64,000 bases of DNA from Symbiodinium natans (taxonomy: Eukaryota > Sar > Dinophyceae > Suessiales > Symbiodiniaceae), in assembly GCA_905221605.1 (NCBI GenBank), contig CAJNDS010002099.1, positions 188,001 through 252,000 on the forward strand, read 5' to 3'. Below the pieces are notes generated by a model. It was given only the letters and a program-made list of their open reading frames with translations. It searched no databases and had not been told where the DNA came from. The translations under genes were made by a program, and so were the position numbers. Below are positions 11,318 to 21,184 of this stretch, piece after piece. The first letter of the stretch is position 1, and each line of letters starts with the position of its first letter.

Positions 11318-12814
11318 GTTCAGCATTTCCCACAAAAGTTCGAAGGTGCAGATTCCACAAAGGTCAAGCAAAGAACATCCGAAAATGCAGGTTCCAAAGC
11401 CTGGCAAGGGCACGGAATCGCAGCTGGGTGGGCCAGCGTTCGGGCATCCTCACAGGCCCAAACCTATGTGAAAGGTGTAAGATAGGTGGTTAAGACTTGA
11501 TGAGGCTGCGCCAGCCACGGTCCGGGGCGTGTAAGCGGGCGAAAGCTTCTGCGAGAGAGCATGCGCGACAGCCCACGATCCAAGAGTTGTCATTCAACCA
11601 GGTCTTGCTCGTCGGAGAAGAGATTTCAGAATGTCGAGCTCGCCTCTGTTGTATGATTTGGCAGCTACAGTAGACCGCTCAGAAAACCATTTCTTGCAGC
11701 AAAATATGCAGCGGCTGCGTGTCAAATTGGCGAGCTCCGCGCGTCAGTGCCACCACCTTTTAAGGTTTAATTGCGGGTTGGTCTATGTTTGGACTTCATG
11801 GTGCCGGAAGCAAAAAGCCTCGTCAGCGCAAAGAGGCAATTTTGGCCACAGCTTACGTGCCTCCGACCCTGTCAACCTGAATTCCGCACCGAGGAAGCTG
11901 CACAGCGCACCACTGTACCATAACGTGTAGACCCACAAAGGGCGAAAAACGTGACGAGCAACAAAGGACGGATCGACAAAGAGCCGAACCGAAAAAACGA
12001 ACGAAAACTACAGTTGGGCAGCCAGACAGGACACAGGAAGAAGAATCGATCATGTCAGCCAGTTTGGAATTCTGTGCTCAAACCGCGAGCCGTGAAACAC
12101 CCGTAAGCGATCACAGAGTTCTGCAGGCTCACGGCTGGCATCGACACGGACCGATAAGGTCGTGATGTTCGCAGAGGCTTACTAGCGTAAAGATGCCGAA
12201 GGTGACCTTTGCGGTTGTCATTGTCAAGCCTTGTAGATGTTGTGGCCAAAGATAGCCAATGTCACCATTCTCGGAGCACAGCACTCCACAGCTTGGAGAA
12301 AGAACTTGCGGGTTCGGGGAGTGGGGAAGACAGGGAAGACAGGGAAGAAGGGGAGGTGGGGGGAACTGCGCCTCTGTCTGGATGTGGATGGCATAAGTAT
12401 GACACGCGCTCGAGGTCCCATCCCCAATCGACCCCGAGCCTTGCACACAGAAGCCTTAGCTCACTTTCCTAGCTCTGACATGGCACAAGGCGCATAAGAG
12501 CGCAACAGCACAAGATGGGCTGAGTTGTGCAGCTTTTCAGCTGCCAGAGATGTGCCCTGATCCCAGGCAAAGGAGGCGGCTGAAGGAGCGGACGAGAGCG
12601 CATACAGCAGACGGAGTTTTCAGGAGACTCTCCTGATCTCTCCTGCAACATGTTGCGGGACATTCGTTTCTGATCACGATGAGCTCATGGGCTTCATTTG
12701 ATCGTTCATGTCGACCTAGCCGTTGCTGCACCCCCAACCTGGATCCGACACCTTTTAATAACAGTCCTGAACAGATCCTGAATCCTGGCCCTTTCCAAAC
12801 TCATTTTTGATCAG

Positions 12815-12868
12815 GAACTGTCACCAGAGCTGAAAGAAGCTGCCCAAAAAGGCGGTGGGGCTGCCGAG
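12815..12868 (+). CDS. Candidate exon, 18 codons
   Basis: A good pyrimidine-rich acceptor (CTCATTTTTGATCAG) precedes ELSPELKEAAQKGGGAAE. No GT donor is in register; a GC donor (GCAGAT) would fit, and dinoflagellates are known to use such donors. End therefore uncertain. Confidence 0.33.
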
Positions 12869-12951
12869 GCAGATTCATAAGGAGGTCGAGAGCTTGAGCT
12901 TATTCACAAGTTCCGTGTTCCCATGTGGATTGCCATATACTCAGGATGCAG

Positions 12952-13025
12952 AACTCTGAGCATTCTGCATGACCTTGTGCAGGCAGAGGCTTCCGGCAAG
13001 CCCATGCAAATTGTTCTTCACAAGT
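12952..13025 (+). CDS. Candidate exon, 24 codons
   Basis: After GGATGCAG; reads TLSILHDLVQAEASGKPMQ then IVLHK, followed by overlapping GTGTGT donors. Compact helix-strand composition; no family recognised. Confidence 0.4.
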
Positions 13026-13231
13026 GTGTCAGGCACTCAGGCACTTGCTGTTGTCTCGAGATTTCGCCATTTGCACAGAACGGCCCAGCGCACGCAAGCT
13101 GAGGATCATCCTACCCTGGATGGTTCCAAGAGGGCCATGCAAAAGCACGTGGCTCAGTGTATCCAGAGCCCAGAGCTCCTCAGGAATGGCTGAGGGTTAC
13201 CGTGGGATTGCATGGACTCCCCCTCCTTCAG

Positions 13232-13303
13232 GTTCAAAGCGTATGTGGAATTGGCAACGGATGCAGCCCAACGCTGGCTGCCAGAGGACGGCGAGCTGAA
13301 TCA
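13232..13303 (+). CDS. Candidate exon, 23 codons
   Basis: Acceptor CCTTCAG|G, then FKAYVELATDAAQRWLPEDG. A GTGCCC donor is the best available; the frame is open to 13460. Function unknown. Confidence 0.38.
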
Positions 13304-13752
13304 GTGCCCCTGTGGAGTGGGGGGATTCCTGCCATGGAATCATGTACTGAGTTTGAACATCTTGCGTTTTGTGCCATCGGATTTGATGTTGCCGAGCTTT
13401 GATGCGCACATCCTCCTGAGAGTTCTCGATCGCCCTGGTGAGCAGCTTCTGAGTTCTTGAATCAATGGGAACAGCAAAGGTATGCAGCTATGCAGGAGTC
13501 ATCAGGGAGCCCATAGGTAGGACATGTTTAGAGTAAGAAGATGGCGAGCACCTGAACAGATTGCAACACGTCATTAGAGCGACTTGGATTCTTCATGGAG
13601 CCATGGTGCAAAAAGCCCGCACCTGAGTTGTTTGTTGGAGCATTTGAAGTTTTTGATGGGCCTCAGCAGCGGCTTAGACCATGCTACACCCCGCTTAGGC
13701 ACTGAGGCCTGCATTCTGCCTAGCCATACAGTCAGCCGTCGGAGCTCTTCAG

Positions 13753-13869
13753 GCGGTGTCGGCCATTATCCCCAGTGCCAGTGCCCTGGACCTCCGGCGG
13801 CAGCGCCTGGAGAAGCTGCTGACGAAGGCCTGCGCCCGTCTGCGGTTTCCTCGGGGCTCGAAGCTGGAA
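13753..13869 (+). CDS. Candidate exon, 39 codons
   Basis: Between CTCTTCAG and GTTCAA; 117 nt, phase 0 at both ends. The peptide carries LDLRRQRLEKLLTKACARLR, a basic amphipathic helix. Among the cleanest exons of the series. Function unknown. Confidence 0.48.
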
Positions 13870-14800
13870 GTTCAACACAAACTGTTTGACCTGTCTTTTG
13901 CCTGCATCTGCCTGCAAGGCTTCTCCTGGACCCTCGCGCGTCGCGAGCACTCCAGCTTTCTCCGAAGCGAGCAGGCCATGTCTTGGCCACGAATGCCATG
14001 ACACGGTCCCTGAACATCACATATCCTGCACTGCCACTGCACATTGCAGTGCGCGCTTATGGCCGGACTGTCTGGAGGTCTTCGCGCCGCCCACCTGGCG
14101 GTGCCCCTTATCACGGGGCTCCGCCTGTGCTTAGCTTGGGCCCATCCACGCACCCACCCACCCACGCACGCACGAACGCATGCATGCACGCGCGCACTGC
14201 AAGAGAAACAGGGAGGGTAACAAGCAAACGAGACTCATTCTTCTGGACTCAGGTGCGGATACCAACTACGAACTCACGACACAGTAGCAAGCACGGGGCT
14301 CAGGGGCATTCCGTCAGCGTATGCAGTGGTTTGGCGATGTTTCTTCCAGGAAGATCCTGGAAGATTCAAGGCTCTGCAGCCGCGGCCTCGTTTAAAATCT
14401 GTCCGATGCGCTACCAGCCACAGCTATGCACGTAATTCCACATCAAAATGGCAGCAGTGCATTATTATCTTGAATATAGCCTTCGTGTCGACATCCCCAT
14501 GTGATCTTATAGCCTTTCCTTCGCCTTTTGCGGTGCTTCTTGGTGGAGTCTGGGAGGTGCCGGGACCGATGCCGTGCGCAGCATGCGCCTGCTTTTCCGG
14601 CTTGCTTGACAACCATGACAACCTCAGCACCAGACCAACGGAGTCTCAGAGAGCCTAGTGCAGATTCCAAGCACGAGGGCATCTCCCTCGTCTGCTTCAC
14701 GCAAGCCGACTGTTCCTGCCTTATTCGATACCACCGGTCTGGCTGCACGCGTGAGGCCATGTTTGGCCGGCAGCCTGCAGCTCTGCACGGATCCGCACAG

Positions 14801-14883
14801 GCTTCGTCCCGGCTTGCGACATCAACCTCCCAGAAGGCAGCCGCCTTGTCTTTCCCATGGGACCTTGTGGCAAAGGCAAAGGA
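14801..14883 (+). CDS. Candidate exon, 27 codons
   Basis: Follows ATCCGCACAG and ends at a GTAAGC donor. Reads ASSRLATSTSQKAAALSFPW then DLVAKAK. The phase at its end (two bases) does not match the start of 14925, so a small exon may be missing between them or one boundary is wrong. Confidence 0.42.
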
Positions 14884-14924
14884 GTAAGCGGCAAGGTCTG
14901 TGGATTCAAAACCGGACTTCCCAG

Positions 14925-15001
14925 GTGAATCCAGAGCAGATCGGTTCCTTGATTCGGGAGCTACTCGGGGAGGAGTCGAATGCAAATGCTGCCAACTGGA
15001 G
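14925..15001 (+). CDS. Candidate exon, 25 codons
   Basis: Acceptor CTTCCCAG or one of two AGs just downstream (14936, 14939). Reads VNPEQIGSLIRELLGEESNA and continues to NW before GTGTGC. Acidic amphipathic helix. Function unknown. Confidence 0.42.
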
Positions 15002-15170
15002 GTGTGCCTCTCAGTCGAAATGCTTACATTCCTGACACGCTGCTTGCCTAAGCCACGTCGCGTGCTGCACCCAGACCTCACCACGCACCTTCGCGCAGGC
15101 TCGTTCACGAGGTTGACGCTATGGACGGATTGCTGCAGGAGGGCCATGCCTTGCATGCTGTCTGTCCCCC

Positions 15171-15412
15171 CCCCCGCTTGTTCCCCCCTTGTTCCCCACC
15201 CACCTCCCCACCACCTCCCCACCACCTCCCCACCACCTCCCCACCCACTCCCCACCACACTCCCCACCCTCCCCACCACCTCCCCACCCACTCCCCACCA
15301 CCTCCCACACCACCTCCCCCCCAACTCCCCACCACCTCCACCACCTCCCCACCACCTCCCCACCACCTCCCCACCACCTCCCCACCACCCCCCTCCCCCA
15401 CCCTCCCCCACC
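15171..15412. repeat. (CCACCTCCC)n minisatellite
   Basis: About 25 imperfect units of CCACCTCCC with CCACCCACT and CCCTCC variants. All long open frames here (Pro/Thr/Ser/His or Gly/Trp/Val) are products of the repeat. It separates two groups of exon candidates and is probably intronic or intergenic. Confidence 0.9.
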
Positions 15413-15816
15413 CTCGGCCTCACACCGTGCCAAGTCGCATTATGGGGCCCTCACGCGTGTTGGCTACAATCAGGCCAGAGCACCTGAGAGGCTCAGAAAA
15501 ACGACGGATGCCGGGTATAGTACCCTCCAACGCATGCCTGTCAGCCTCGGCAAAAGGATGCAAAAGGGCACCGATCTAGCAACTTGGTTTCAAGAGAGCT
15601 TGCATAGGATGCACTCGGTCCATGTTTCACCAATGGCAGCCAGTGCTCCCACACAATGCAATGGCCAGCACCGACCAGCCTATCACCGACCCATGCGCGT
15701 ATCTAAACGCTGAAGACTTTTGGGCCTCCTGAAATGCAGGGCGGGACCGGGAGCTTGAACGGGGCAAGTGGCCAGGCCTAGTTGGGCAAGTGGGCAGGAC
15801 GATTTACGGCTCCCAG

Positions 15817-15893
15817 CGCCCGACACACTCCAAATATGCTTTTGGAGAAAAGGAGAGCTTCGAGCAGAAGCAGGCGAGCGAGAGGAAAGCCAG
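15817..15893 (+). CDS. Coiled-coil exon candidate 1 of the terminal series
   Basis: Between CTCCCAG and GTGCCG: 25 codons plus two bases. Includes FGEKESFEQKQASERKA. It ends with two bases (AG) and the next candidate starts with one base (G), giving a clean Arg codon across a 130-nt intron. Charged Glu/Lys/Gln helix, probably part of a long coiled-coil protein. Confidence 0.5.
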
Positions 15894-16023
15894 GTGCCGG
15901 GCTGTATCTGCTCCACAGCTGACTGGCATTAACTGTGCAGGTATTATATCTACAACATGTGACAATCGCCAAGACTCTGGCCGCTTCTCCGGCCCACGAT
16001 GTTTGCGTGGTTTGCGTGGACAG

Positions 16024-16052
16024 GCAAAAGAATGTTCTCGAAGAGCAGGCTG
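16024..16052 (+). CDS. Coiled-coil mini-exon candidate 2
   Basis: Only 29 nt (one base, QKNVLEEQA, one base) between GGACAG and GTGTTC. Phase matches on both sides: 15893 upstream, and 16522 downstream via codon GAG. Support comes from phase and composition, not length. Confidence 0.42.
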
Positions 16053-16521
16053 GTGTTCAAGATGCCTAGAGTTTTCTCGCAGCTTCGCTGTGGTGACCTT
16101 GAAGCTACTGCCTCAGGTCCGAGAAGCTCGTCAAAAGGACACTTTGGAGTTCAGCTGCACTTGAGCTTGTGCTTGTGAGTGCACCTCTGAGATGTGTGCA
16201 TGGAGCTCGCGGGCACCACGAGCAGGACAGCGAGTACAAGTCCTCCATGATGCAATGGGGTGGCAAGATGCAGGTTCGGAGACGTTGCGTAGAGTTGCGG
16301 AAGTAGGGAAATCATGCCACTTGCTATCAGGCAGACGCAGACCAGAGCTGGCCTTGGTGAGAGCTGCATGCACCATGTGCCACTCTGCCACTATGTTGGG
16401 TAATAGTGGGTGCCACTGGGCTTGTTCTCGTAGCCGCTGCATAGCTGAGTAGGAAGATGTGCTGGTTTGGCTGGGTGTTCTGGTCCTTGGCCTTGAGTCA
16501 TTCATTCATTGAGGTGGCAAG

Positions 16522-16573
16522 AGGAGGAGCGAATGAAAAAAGCTCAGCAGCAAGAGGCGCTCCCATTGGGGAG
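16522..16573 (+). CDS. Coiled-coil exon candidate 3
   Basis: Reads EERMKKAQQQEALPLG after GTGGCAAG and before GTGTCA. An alternative donor at 16581 (GTGCAC) would give phase 0 and fit the next candidate, but would leave a 34-nt intron. Glu/Lys/Gln-rich helix. Confidence 0.45.
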
Positions 16574-16614
16574 GTGTCAGGTGCACTTTGTCCCCAGTGT
16601 GTCACCGCTTTAAG

Positions 16615-16656
16615 GCTTTGCGGAAGTTCAACGAGGAACAAGCCAGGCATGCAGAG
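16615..16656 (+). CDS. Coiled-coil exon candidate 4
   Basis: Fourteen codons (ALRKFNEEQARHAE) between CTTTAAG and GTGGGA, phase 0 at both ends and matching the next candidate at 16735 across 78 nt. Confidence 0.45.
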
Positions 16657-16734
16657 GTGGGATTGCCTTGAATGGTGTTTGGGGTTTAGGGTTTAGGAGA
16701 AGGAACCATGACGAACTGTGGGAAGCGACCTGAG

Positions 16735-16803
16735 GCTGGTCGTCAGCGGAAGCGGGCGGAGGCGCGTCTGGTGGCTCAGCTCGAGGAGGACATGGCCAAG
16801 CAG
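16735..16803 (+). CDS. Coiled-coil exon candidate 5
   Basis: Twenty-three codons (AGRQRKRAEARLVAQLEEDM then AKQ) between CCTGAG and GTGGGC, phase 0 at both ends. The implied 72-nt intron to 16876 is itself open in frame, so a naive reading fuses both exons with a non-helical insert. Confidence 0.52.
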
Positions 16804-16875
16804 GTGGGCAAAAATTCAGAAGCTGTTGCAATTTGGATTGTCACTTCCGTCACGTCTTCAGTGCTCGGTTGGAAG

Positions 16876-16961
16876 GCAGCCGAAGCCAAGCTTCAGCAAG
16901 AAGAAGCAGAAGAACGGAAACGGCGCAAGCAGCAGGCACAAGATGCGCAGCAAGAATCTAG
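16876..16961 (+). CDS. Coiled-coil exon candidate 6
   Basis: Twenty-eight codons plus two bases between TTGGAAG and GTGGAT. Includes AEAKLQQEEAEERKRRKQQA, an uninterrupted charged helix. Best single piece of evidence that this strand encodes a long coiled-coil protein. Confidence 0.55.
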
Positions 16962-17202
16962 GTGGATCAGGAAAGGCACTTCGCGGTTGTTTACGCAGGT
17001 ATATTGCAGGAAAAGAGCCTGCCATCACTGATACTTGGACGGTGTCTGTAAACAGATCACGTGTACTGGAATTTTAAAGTAGAATCTGTGGGGCTGAGGT
17101 TTGAGGGAGAGCTGAGGCGAGGGCCCTCTCAAGATCTCTTTCAAGACTTCTCAAAGAATCAAGAGGCACAGCAATGGCACAACGTGAATACGCCGGCGTC
17201 TC

Positions 17203-17226
17203 TGAAGAGAGAGAGAGAGAGAGAGA
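17203..17226. repeat. (GA)n microsatellite
   Basis: Twelve GA dinucleotides inside a presumed intron. Confidence 0.85.
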
Positions 17227-17358
17227 ATGCAAAATGATGCAAAGCTCGGGTATTTCTTAACTGTTCCTGTGCTCCCGCATATTCTGGCATACTTGTAGTA
17301 GTCCAGGAGAAGATATTGGCAGATGTAAGCAGCGCAATTGCATGGATCTCCTCCGGAG

Positions 17359-17414
17359 GAGATTGCCAAGCAGATGGCAGACGCAGCGAAGCAAGCTGTC
17401 GAGCAGAAGGCGAG
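17359..17414 (+). CDS. Coiled-coil exon candidate 7
   Basis: Eighteen codons (EIAKQMADAAKQAVEQKA) plus two bases between CTCCGGAG and GTAGCG. Phase does not join directly to 16961, so one small exon is probably missing between them. A further possible exon at 17471-17500 (AMQKQEEAKK or, in another frame, a basic peptide) is unresolved. Confidence 0.48.
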
Positions 17415-17765
17415 GTAGCGCCCTCTTCTGGCTTGCACTGTGATTCTGATGCATTCCGATGCACCCTTAGGCGATGCAAAAGCAAGAGGAAGCAAAGAAG
17501 GCTCCTTGAAGCAGCTATCATTCCGCCAAGTCTTGCGAGATGATGGAGACGTTATTGCCTGAAGTCACTTAATTACGCCTTGCTCCTTGGTTCAATGTGA
17601 CGGCCTTAGCAAAGAAATCGAAGAATCGGTGTGGGTGGTGAGGACGGTGCGCTTTTAGGAACGAATCCCCTGCAGGACGTTGCGCTGATGCAGGCTCAGA
17701 TTGCTTGGAGCTGAGCATAAACATGACCGCCACACCATGGTTCTCAGATTTTCTCAAATGCTCAG

Positions 17766-17831
17766 GCGCTGATGGAGGACCAGGAAAGGAGACGCTGGCA
17801 GCCCAGCTGCTGCACAGGGCTGGATCAAGAA
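17766..17831 (+). CDS. Exon candidate 8
   Basis: Twenty-two codons starting ALMEDQERRRWQ and ending in a Cys-containing stretch (PSCCTGLDQE), between CTCAG and GTGCAC; phase 0 at both ends. The 3' half is less helix-like, so the donor may be earlier. Confidence 0.38.
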
Positions 17832-17875
17832 GTGCACCTCGCTCGAGATGCCTCAGATGCCGGCTGCTTGTAGAG

Positions 17876-17941
17876 CAGCGCTCAGGCGCGGAGGCCATAC
17901 AGAAAATCAGAGACAAGCAGGCACGACTGAACCGAGGCTGA
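17876..17941 (+). CDS. Probable terminal exon of coiled-coil gene
   Basis: Begins after TAGAG and reads QRSGAEAIQKIRDKQARLN, then Arg-Gly and a TGA stop. The acceptor is in phase with the previous candidate across a 44-nt intron. Next gene starts about 650 bases downstream on the same strand. Confidence 0.45.
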   Translation, partial: QRSGAEAIQKIRDKQARLNRG

Positions 17942-18586
17942 ACCATGTCTCGGCTCTCGGGTGATGAGTGCAATGGCAAGATGGAGTTGGAAACCTCTGC
18001 ATGCCGACTTATATCATATAACAGATGCACATCATACTAATCCTTGCCTGCACAAATCCAGAAAGGCACATCATATCATGACAATCAAAGAAGACATACG
18101 CAGACCTGCCAGCCGGACCCGCGTGACCAGAGAGAAATATGCTGCGCTTCGCAGCTTATCACGTCTCAAAAATGCTGACATTAGGCGGACAGGTCACCGA
18201 GTGGAGGGGTGGAGGGGGGGCGCGGAGACGCCTGGGAGACACCGGGGAGACACCGGTCGGCCAGGCCTCTGAGTGAATTGAGAGTATTGAAGTGGAGTGA
18301 GCGGATCCGGCAGGGCCATGCCATGGCCCAGTACGAGGCCTGTGCAAGGTGTGAAGCCTCGAGCAGTCGAAAGCCCTTCACTGCGTTGCACAGGCAGGAG
18401 CCGGAAGTCAGCTGGCAAAGCTCCAGCAGGAGGCAGCTCTCGCATCATTGCGAATCATTGCATCATGTTGATGCTTTGTGGACTCTGCCCATCTCTGCCT
18501 AGTGTTGCCAAACACCGACAAAGAATCCAGTGAATCCCGAGAAGGGCGCATCGGTTCAAGTCGGGTAGCTTCGGCCTTCTGCTGGC

Positions 18587-19384
18587 ATGGCGCTGGCTGC
18601 AGTGGCTGCAGCGGCACCTGTGGTGGTTCCTCCCCAAGCTCTCTTGCAGAGGGGCGGAGCACCAGCACTCGGAGCACCCGGAGCACGTGTGCCACGAAGC
18701 TCGGAGCACTTGAAGTCCGGAGGCGCCGGAGGCAGAGGAACGTGGAGTTGGGGCGGGCTTGTGTGCCTGAGTGGTGCCGTCCTCAGCTCACGATCCTTTT
18801 CCAAAGTGGCGCTACTGGCCACAAAGTCTGCAAAGCCTGCCAAGACCGGAAAGAGGTCTAAGAAAGAGAGGAGGGGCAGGAAGAAGCCCTTCGAACCCAG
18901 CAAGCAGTTGGGCGCCACTGAGCCCCTGGGTTTTTGGGATCCCTTGGGGATCTCTCCGAAAGACGAGCAGACATTCTATGAGTATCGAGTTTGTGAGATC
19001 AAGCATGGAAGAGTTGCCATGATGGCTTGTATAGGGGCTGTAGGCCAGCATTTCTTGAGGTTCGGCTGGTTCCAAAAGACAACCTGGGGTGAGCCCATGC
19101 CTACCGGCTTCGCTGCGGTCTTTAGCAACCCCGCTGCCTTTGGCATGATCGTCTTGACGGCGATTGCGGGGCTCCTGGAGTTCACACTTTTCAAGGATGA
19201 CATGTCCAAAGGAGCTGGGAACTTTGGAGATCCGCTTCGCATTGGCCAGTACTTCACAGAGGACATGGACAACATGCGCAACCGAGAGCTCAACAATGGA
19301 CGCTTTGCCATGTTTGCCATCATGGGGATCATCGCTGCAGAGGGCGCAACAGGCAAAGATGCTATCGAGCAGTTGGGCTTCTGA
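18587..19384 (+). CDS. Chlorophyll a/c-type light-harvesting (LHC) protein, plastid
   Basis: A single-exon gene of 265 residues. The mature part (about 111-265) has the light-harvesting fold. Helix 1 carries E137-IKHGRVAMMA (chlorophyll-ligand motif ExxxxGRxAM). A middle helix spans about 182-201. Helix 3 carries E234-LNNGRFAMFAIMG with the matching ligand Glu/Asn and Arg. WDPLG before helix 1 and GDPL before helix 3 are family features. The protein binds chlorophyll and carotenoid in the thylakoid membrane and passes energy to the photosystems; the style matches dinoflagellate and fucoxanthin-type antennae rather than plant Lhc. Residues 1-105 form an Ala/Pro-rich then Lys/Arg-rich leader, as expected for import into a secondary plastid. 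Met 18587 is the first ATG of the frame. A pyrimidine-rich CCATCTCTGCCTAG near 18490-18502 could be a trans-splice acceptor. Whether it serves PSI or PSII antennae cannot be told. Confidence 0.92.
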   Translation: MALAAVAAAAPVVVPPQALLQRGGAPALGAPGARVPRSSEHLKSGGAGGRGTWSWGGLVCLSGAVLSSRSFSKVALLATKSAKPAKTGKRSKKERRGRKKPFEPSKQLGATEPLGFWDPLGISPKDEQTFYEYRVCEIKHGRVAMMACIGAVGQHFLRFGWFQKTTWGEPMPTGFAAVFSNPAAFGMIVLTAIAGLLEFTLFKDDMSKGAGNFGDPLRIGQYFTEDMDNMRNRELNNGRFAMFAIMGIIAAEGATGKDAIEQLGF

Positions 19385-19562
19385 AGAGCGGATCTCCCTG
19401 GAAGACCTCACAGACCCTAGCCCTAGCCGTTGAACCGTACTGGTACCTGTCCATTTGAGGAGATGACACTCGTGCACCAGACAAATTCACAGCGTCAAGT
19501 TGCCGTTTTCAGTTTTCAAGCGCCGACGTTCGCTTCAGATCAAAAACGCATGAACATGTAGC

Positions 19563-19607
19563 TCTGTCTGTCCGTCTGTCCGTCTGTCTGTCTGTCTGTC
19601 TGTCTGT
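19563..19607. repeat. (TCTG)n microsatellite
   Basis: About eleven TCTG/TCCG tetranucleotides 180 bases past the light-harvesting stop, in its 3' flank. Confidence 0.85.
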
Positions 19608-19852
19608 AGGACTTGGGAATGTGCACGTTCCACGGAACAGCTTCATATTGTACAAGGTCTGCGGCATTCAAGCAACCTTTAAGTGCAGACAGTGAAGCGC
19701 CGCAGCTATTCGCATCTGGCAAAGTTGGAACTCATCCTTCCATGAAATCTCGTGAGCTGCAAGTCATGCGTAAGTTACGGTAAGTGTAAGGAACCCGTGT
19801 CGATGGTGTTGGTGTTGCTGTTAGTAGCAGAATGTGAGCCGCTGCTCCGATC

Positions 19853-20019
19853 ATGAATACGACGGAACCGCCCGATGCCGCGACGTGGGAGCGCAGCGCG
19901 GTTGCCTACGTATTAACTGCTCTGACGCTGCTCATCACAGTTCATGTTTACTTCGAGTGCAAGGGCTACTTGGCAAGCACGGCGAGCTCACCCTTATTTG
20001 TTCCTTTTGATGGCTTTAT
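19853..20019 (+). CDS. Possible first exon of the membrane protein at 20078
   Basis: An ATG-initiated segment of 55 codons plus two bases. The product has a soluble N-terminus (MNTTEPPDAATWER) and one transmembrane stretch (VLTALTLLITVHVYFECKGY). It ends at a GTATTA donor. Splicing to AG at 20075-20076 across 57 nt restores the frame and joins directly to the 20078 reading frame (Ile at the junction). Without splicing it stops at 20026. Confidence 0.4.
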
Positions 20020-20077
20020 GTATTAAGTTTGGAAATGTGCATGCAAAGATTTCCCGTTAAGCTGCTGACAAGGCAGA

Positions 20078-20857
20078 ATGAGATGGCATTCAATCGACTG
20101 GAAGCACATCTCTGGAAGCTCTCGGGGCCTGAGTTTACGATGCATGGCAATCTACAGGCTTTGCTGCTTCTTTGTCGTGGTGATCTCTGAAACCATGATG
20201 GTTTCGCAGGCTGGGGACAGCCCGCTCGTAAGCTCCTGGATGGCCTTTGCCACTTTCACAGTATGGAGCTGGACTTTGATTGGACTGTATAATCTCCTTA
20301 CGGGCTGCGCATCGATCGTCGATGCCATGGGCATGCGCCCCACAGGTGTTCTGGCCAAGGTCTTCTGCTGTTCAGCCTGGGTACTGTTTGAAGTTATGCT
20401 TCCGGTATCCTGCCTCATCTTCCTCCTGGTTTGGTCTGTTCTGTTGCCTCTGGCATACCAGACATATCACAATGACGCGGGCCTTCTGTCCATACCTGCC
20501 CTTGCGGCTCACAATCTGAACTTTATTTTCATGCTGACAGAGACGTTTTTAAACAGGCTCTGCATAACAACCTACCATCTGGTCTTCATGTTCTACTATG
20601 GAGGGATCTACGTCATCTTCTCGTGGTTTTTCTTTGCAGCGTACAACTTTTTCTTCTACTTCTTCATTGACTGGAGGTACTCATTTGTACTAGTTGGCTA
20701 CACGGGCTTGCTCGGCCTGCTTGCCATATTCTTCTTCATTGGCAGATGCATTGTGAATTGTATCAAGCCATCGGTGTACACTTGGGAGCTGGACCTACAG
20801 TCGGAATCAGACACGGACGAGACATCTGACTCCTCTGAGCTGGATAGCTGGGCGTAG
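20078..20857 (+). CDS. Multi-pass membrane protein, Rolling stone/FAR-17a-like (tentative)
   Basis: A frame of 259 residues with about six hydrophobic segments (near 22-42, 54-74, 90-125, 145-165, 170-200, 205-232) and an acidic Ser/Asp/Glu tail. The spacing of FATFTVWSWTLIGLY, then an AHNLNF plus ETFLNR stretch, resembles the Rolling stone / FAR-17a-AIG1 group of membrane proteins. These have six helices with a conserved His, and some hydrolyse fatty-acid esters of hydroxy fatty acids. The catalytic Thr/His pair cannot be verified here, so this is a topology-and-motif guess. The ATG at 20078 may not be the true start (see 19853-20019). Intronless beyond that point, on the same strand as the antenna gene. 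Confidence 0.6.
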   Translation: MRWHSIDWKHISGSSRGLSLRCMAIYRLCCFFVVVISETMMVSQAGDSPLVSSWMAFATFTVWSWTLIGLYNLLTGCASIVDAMGMRPTGVLAKVFCCSAWVLFEVMLPVSCLIFLLVWSVLLPLAYQTYHNDAGLLSIPALAAHNLNFIFMLTETFLNRLCITTYHLVFMFYYGGIYVIFSWFFFAAYNFFFYFFIDWRYSFVLVGYTGLLGLLAIFFFIGRCIVNCIKPSVYTWELDLQSESDTDETSDSSELDSWA

Positions 20858-21091
20858 CCAAGTTGAGTCGAGTCAGTTGTTGATAGCGGGCTTTTTTCGA
20901 CACTGATAATTAGTTAATTGCAGACGGGAGTGCTCGGAAAGGTGCCGTGAAACGGCCAGGAGATCGCCAGAGAACGCACTCTGAAAAGTCGCCACCAGGG
21001 CGCATCAAAGCGCAACGAGACGACAAAAACACTAGGAATAGTAGAGATAGTAGAGTCACAGGGTCTAGCCGACTTTTGCGCAGCATGTCAG

Positions 21092-21184
21092 ACATCAGCA
21101 GAAGAACGGCTGCTTCAACAGGAGGAGGAGCGGGCTCGAAGATACCAGCAAGAGAAGAACGCACGAGACGAGGCACGTCGCTGC
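21092..21184 (+). CDS. Coiled-coil exon candidate, second series
   Basis: Open without a start Met from 20951 to 21342. The segment after ATGTCAG reads AEERLLQQEEERARRYQQEK and NARDEARR, a charged coiled coil. Several GT donors follow (21177, 21185). Beyond them the frame stays open but composition changes, so the end is uncertain. Confidence 0.45.

Noticed and set aside
14443-15423. 326-codon minus-strand frame
   Set aside because: More than a third is the CCACCTCCC repeat read backwards; the remainder overlaps better-supported plus-strand exon candidates.
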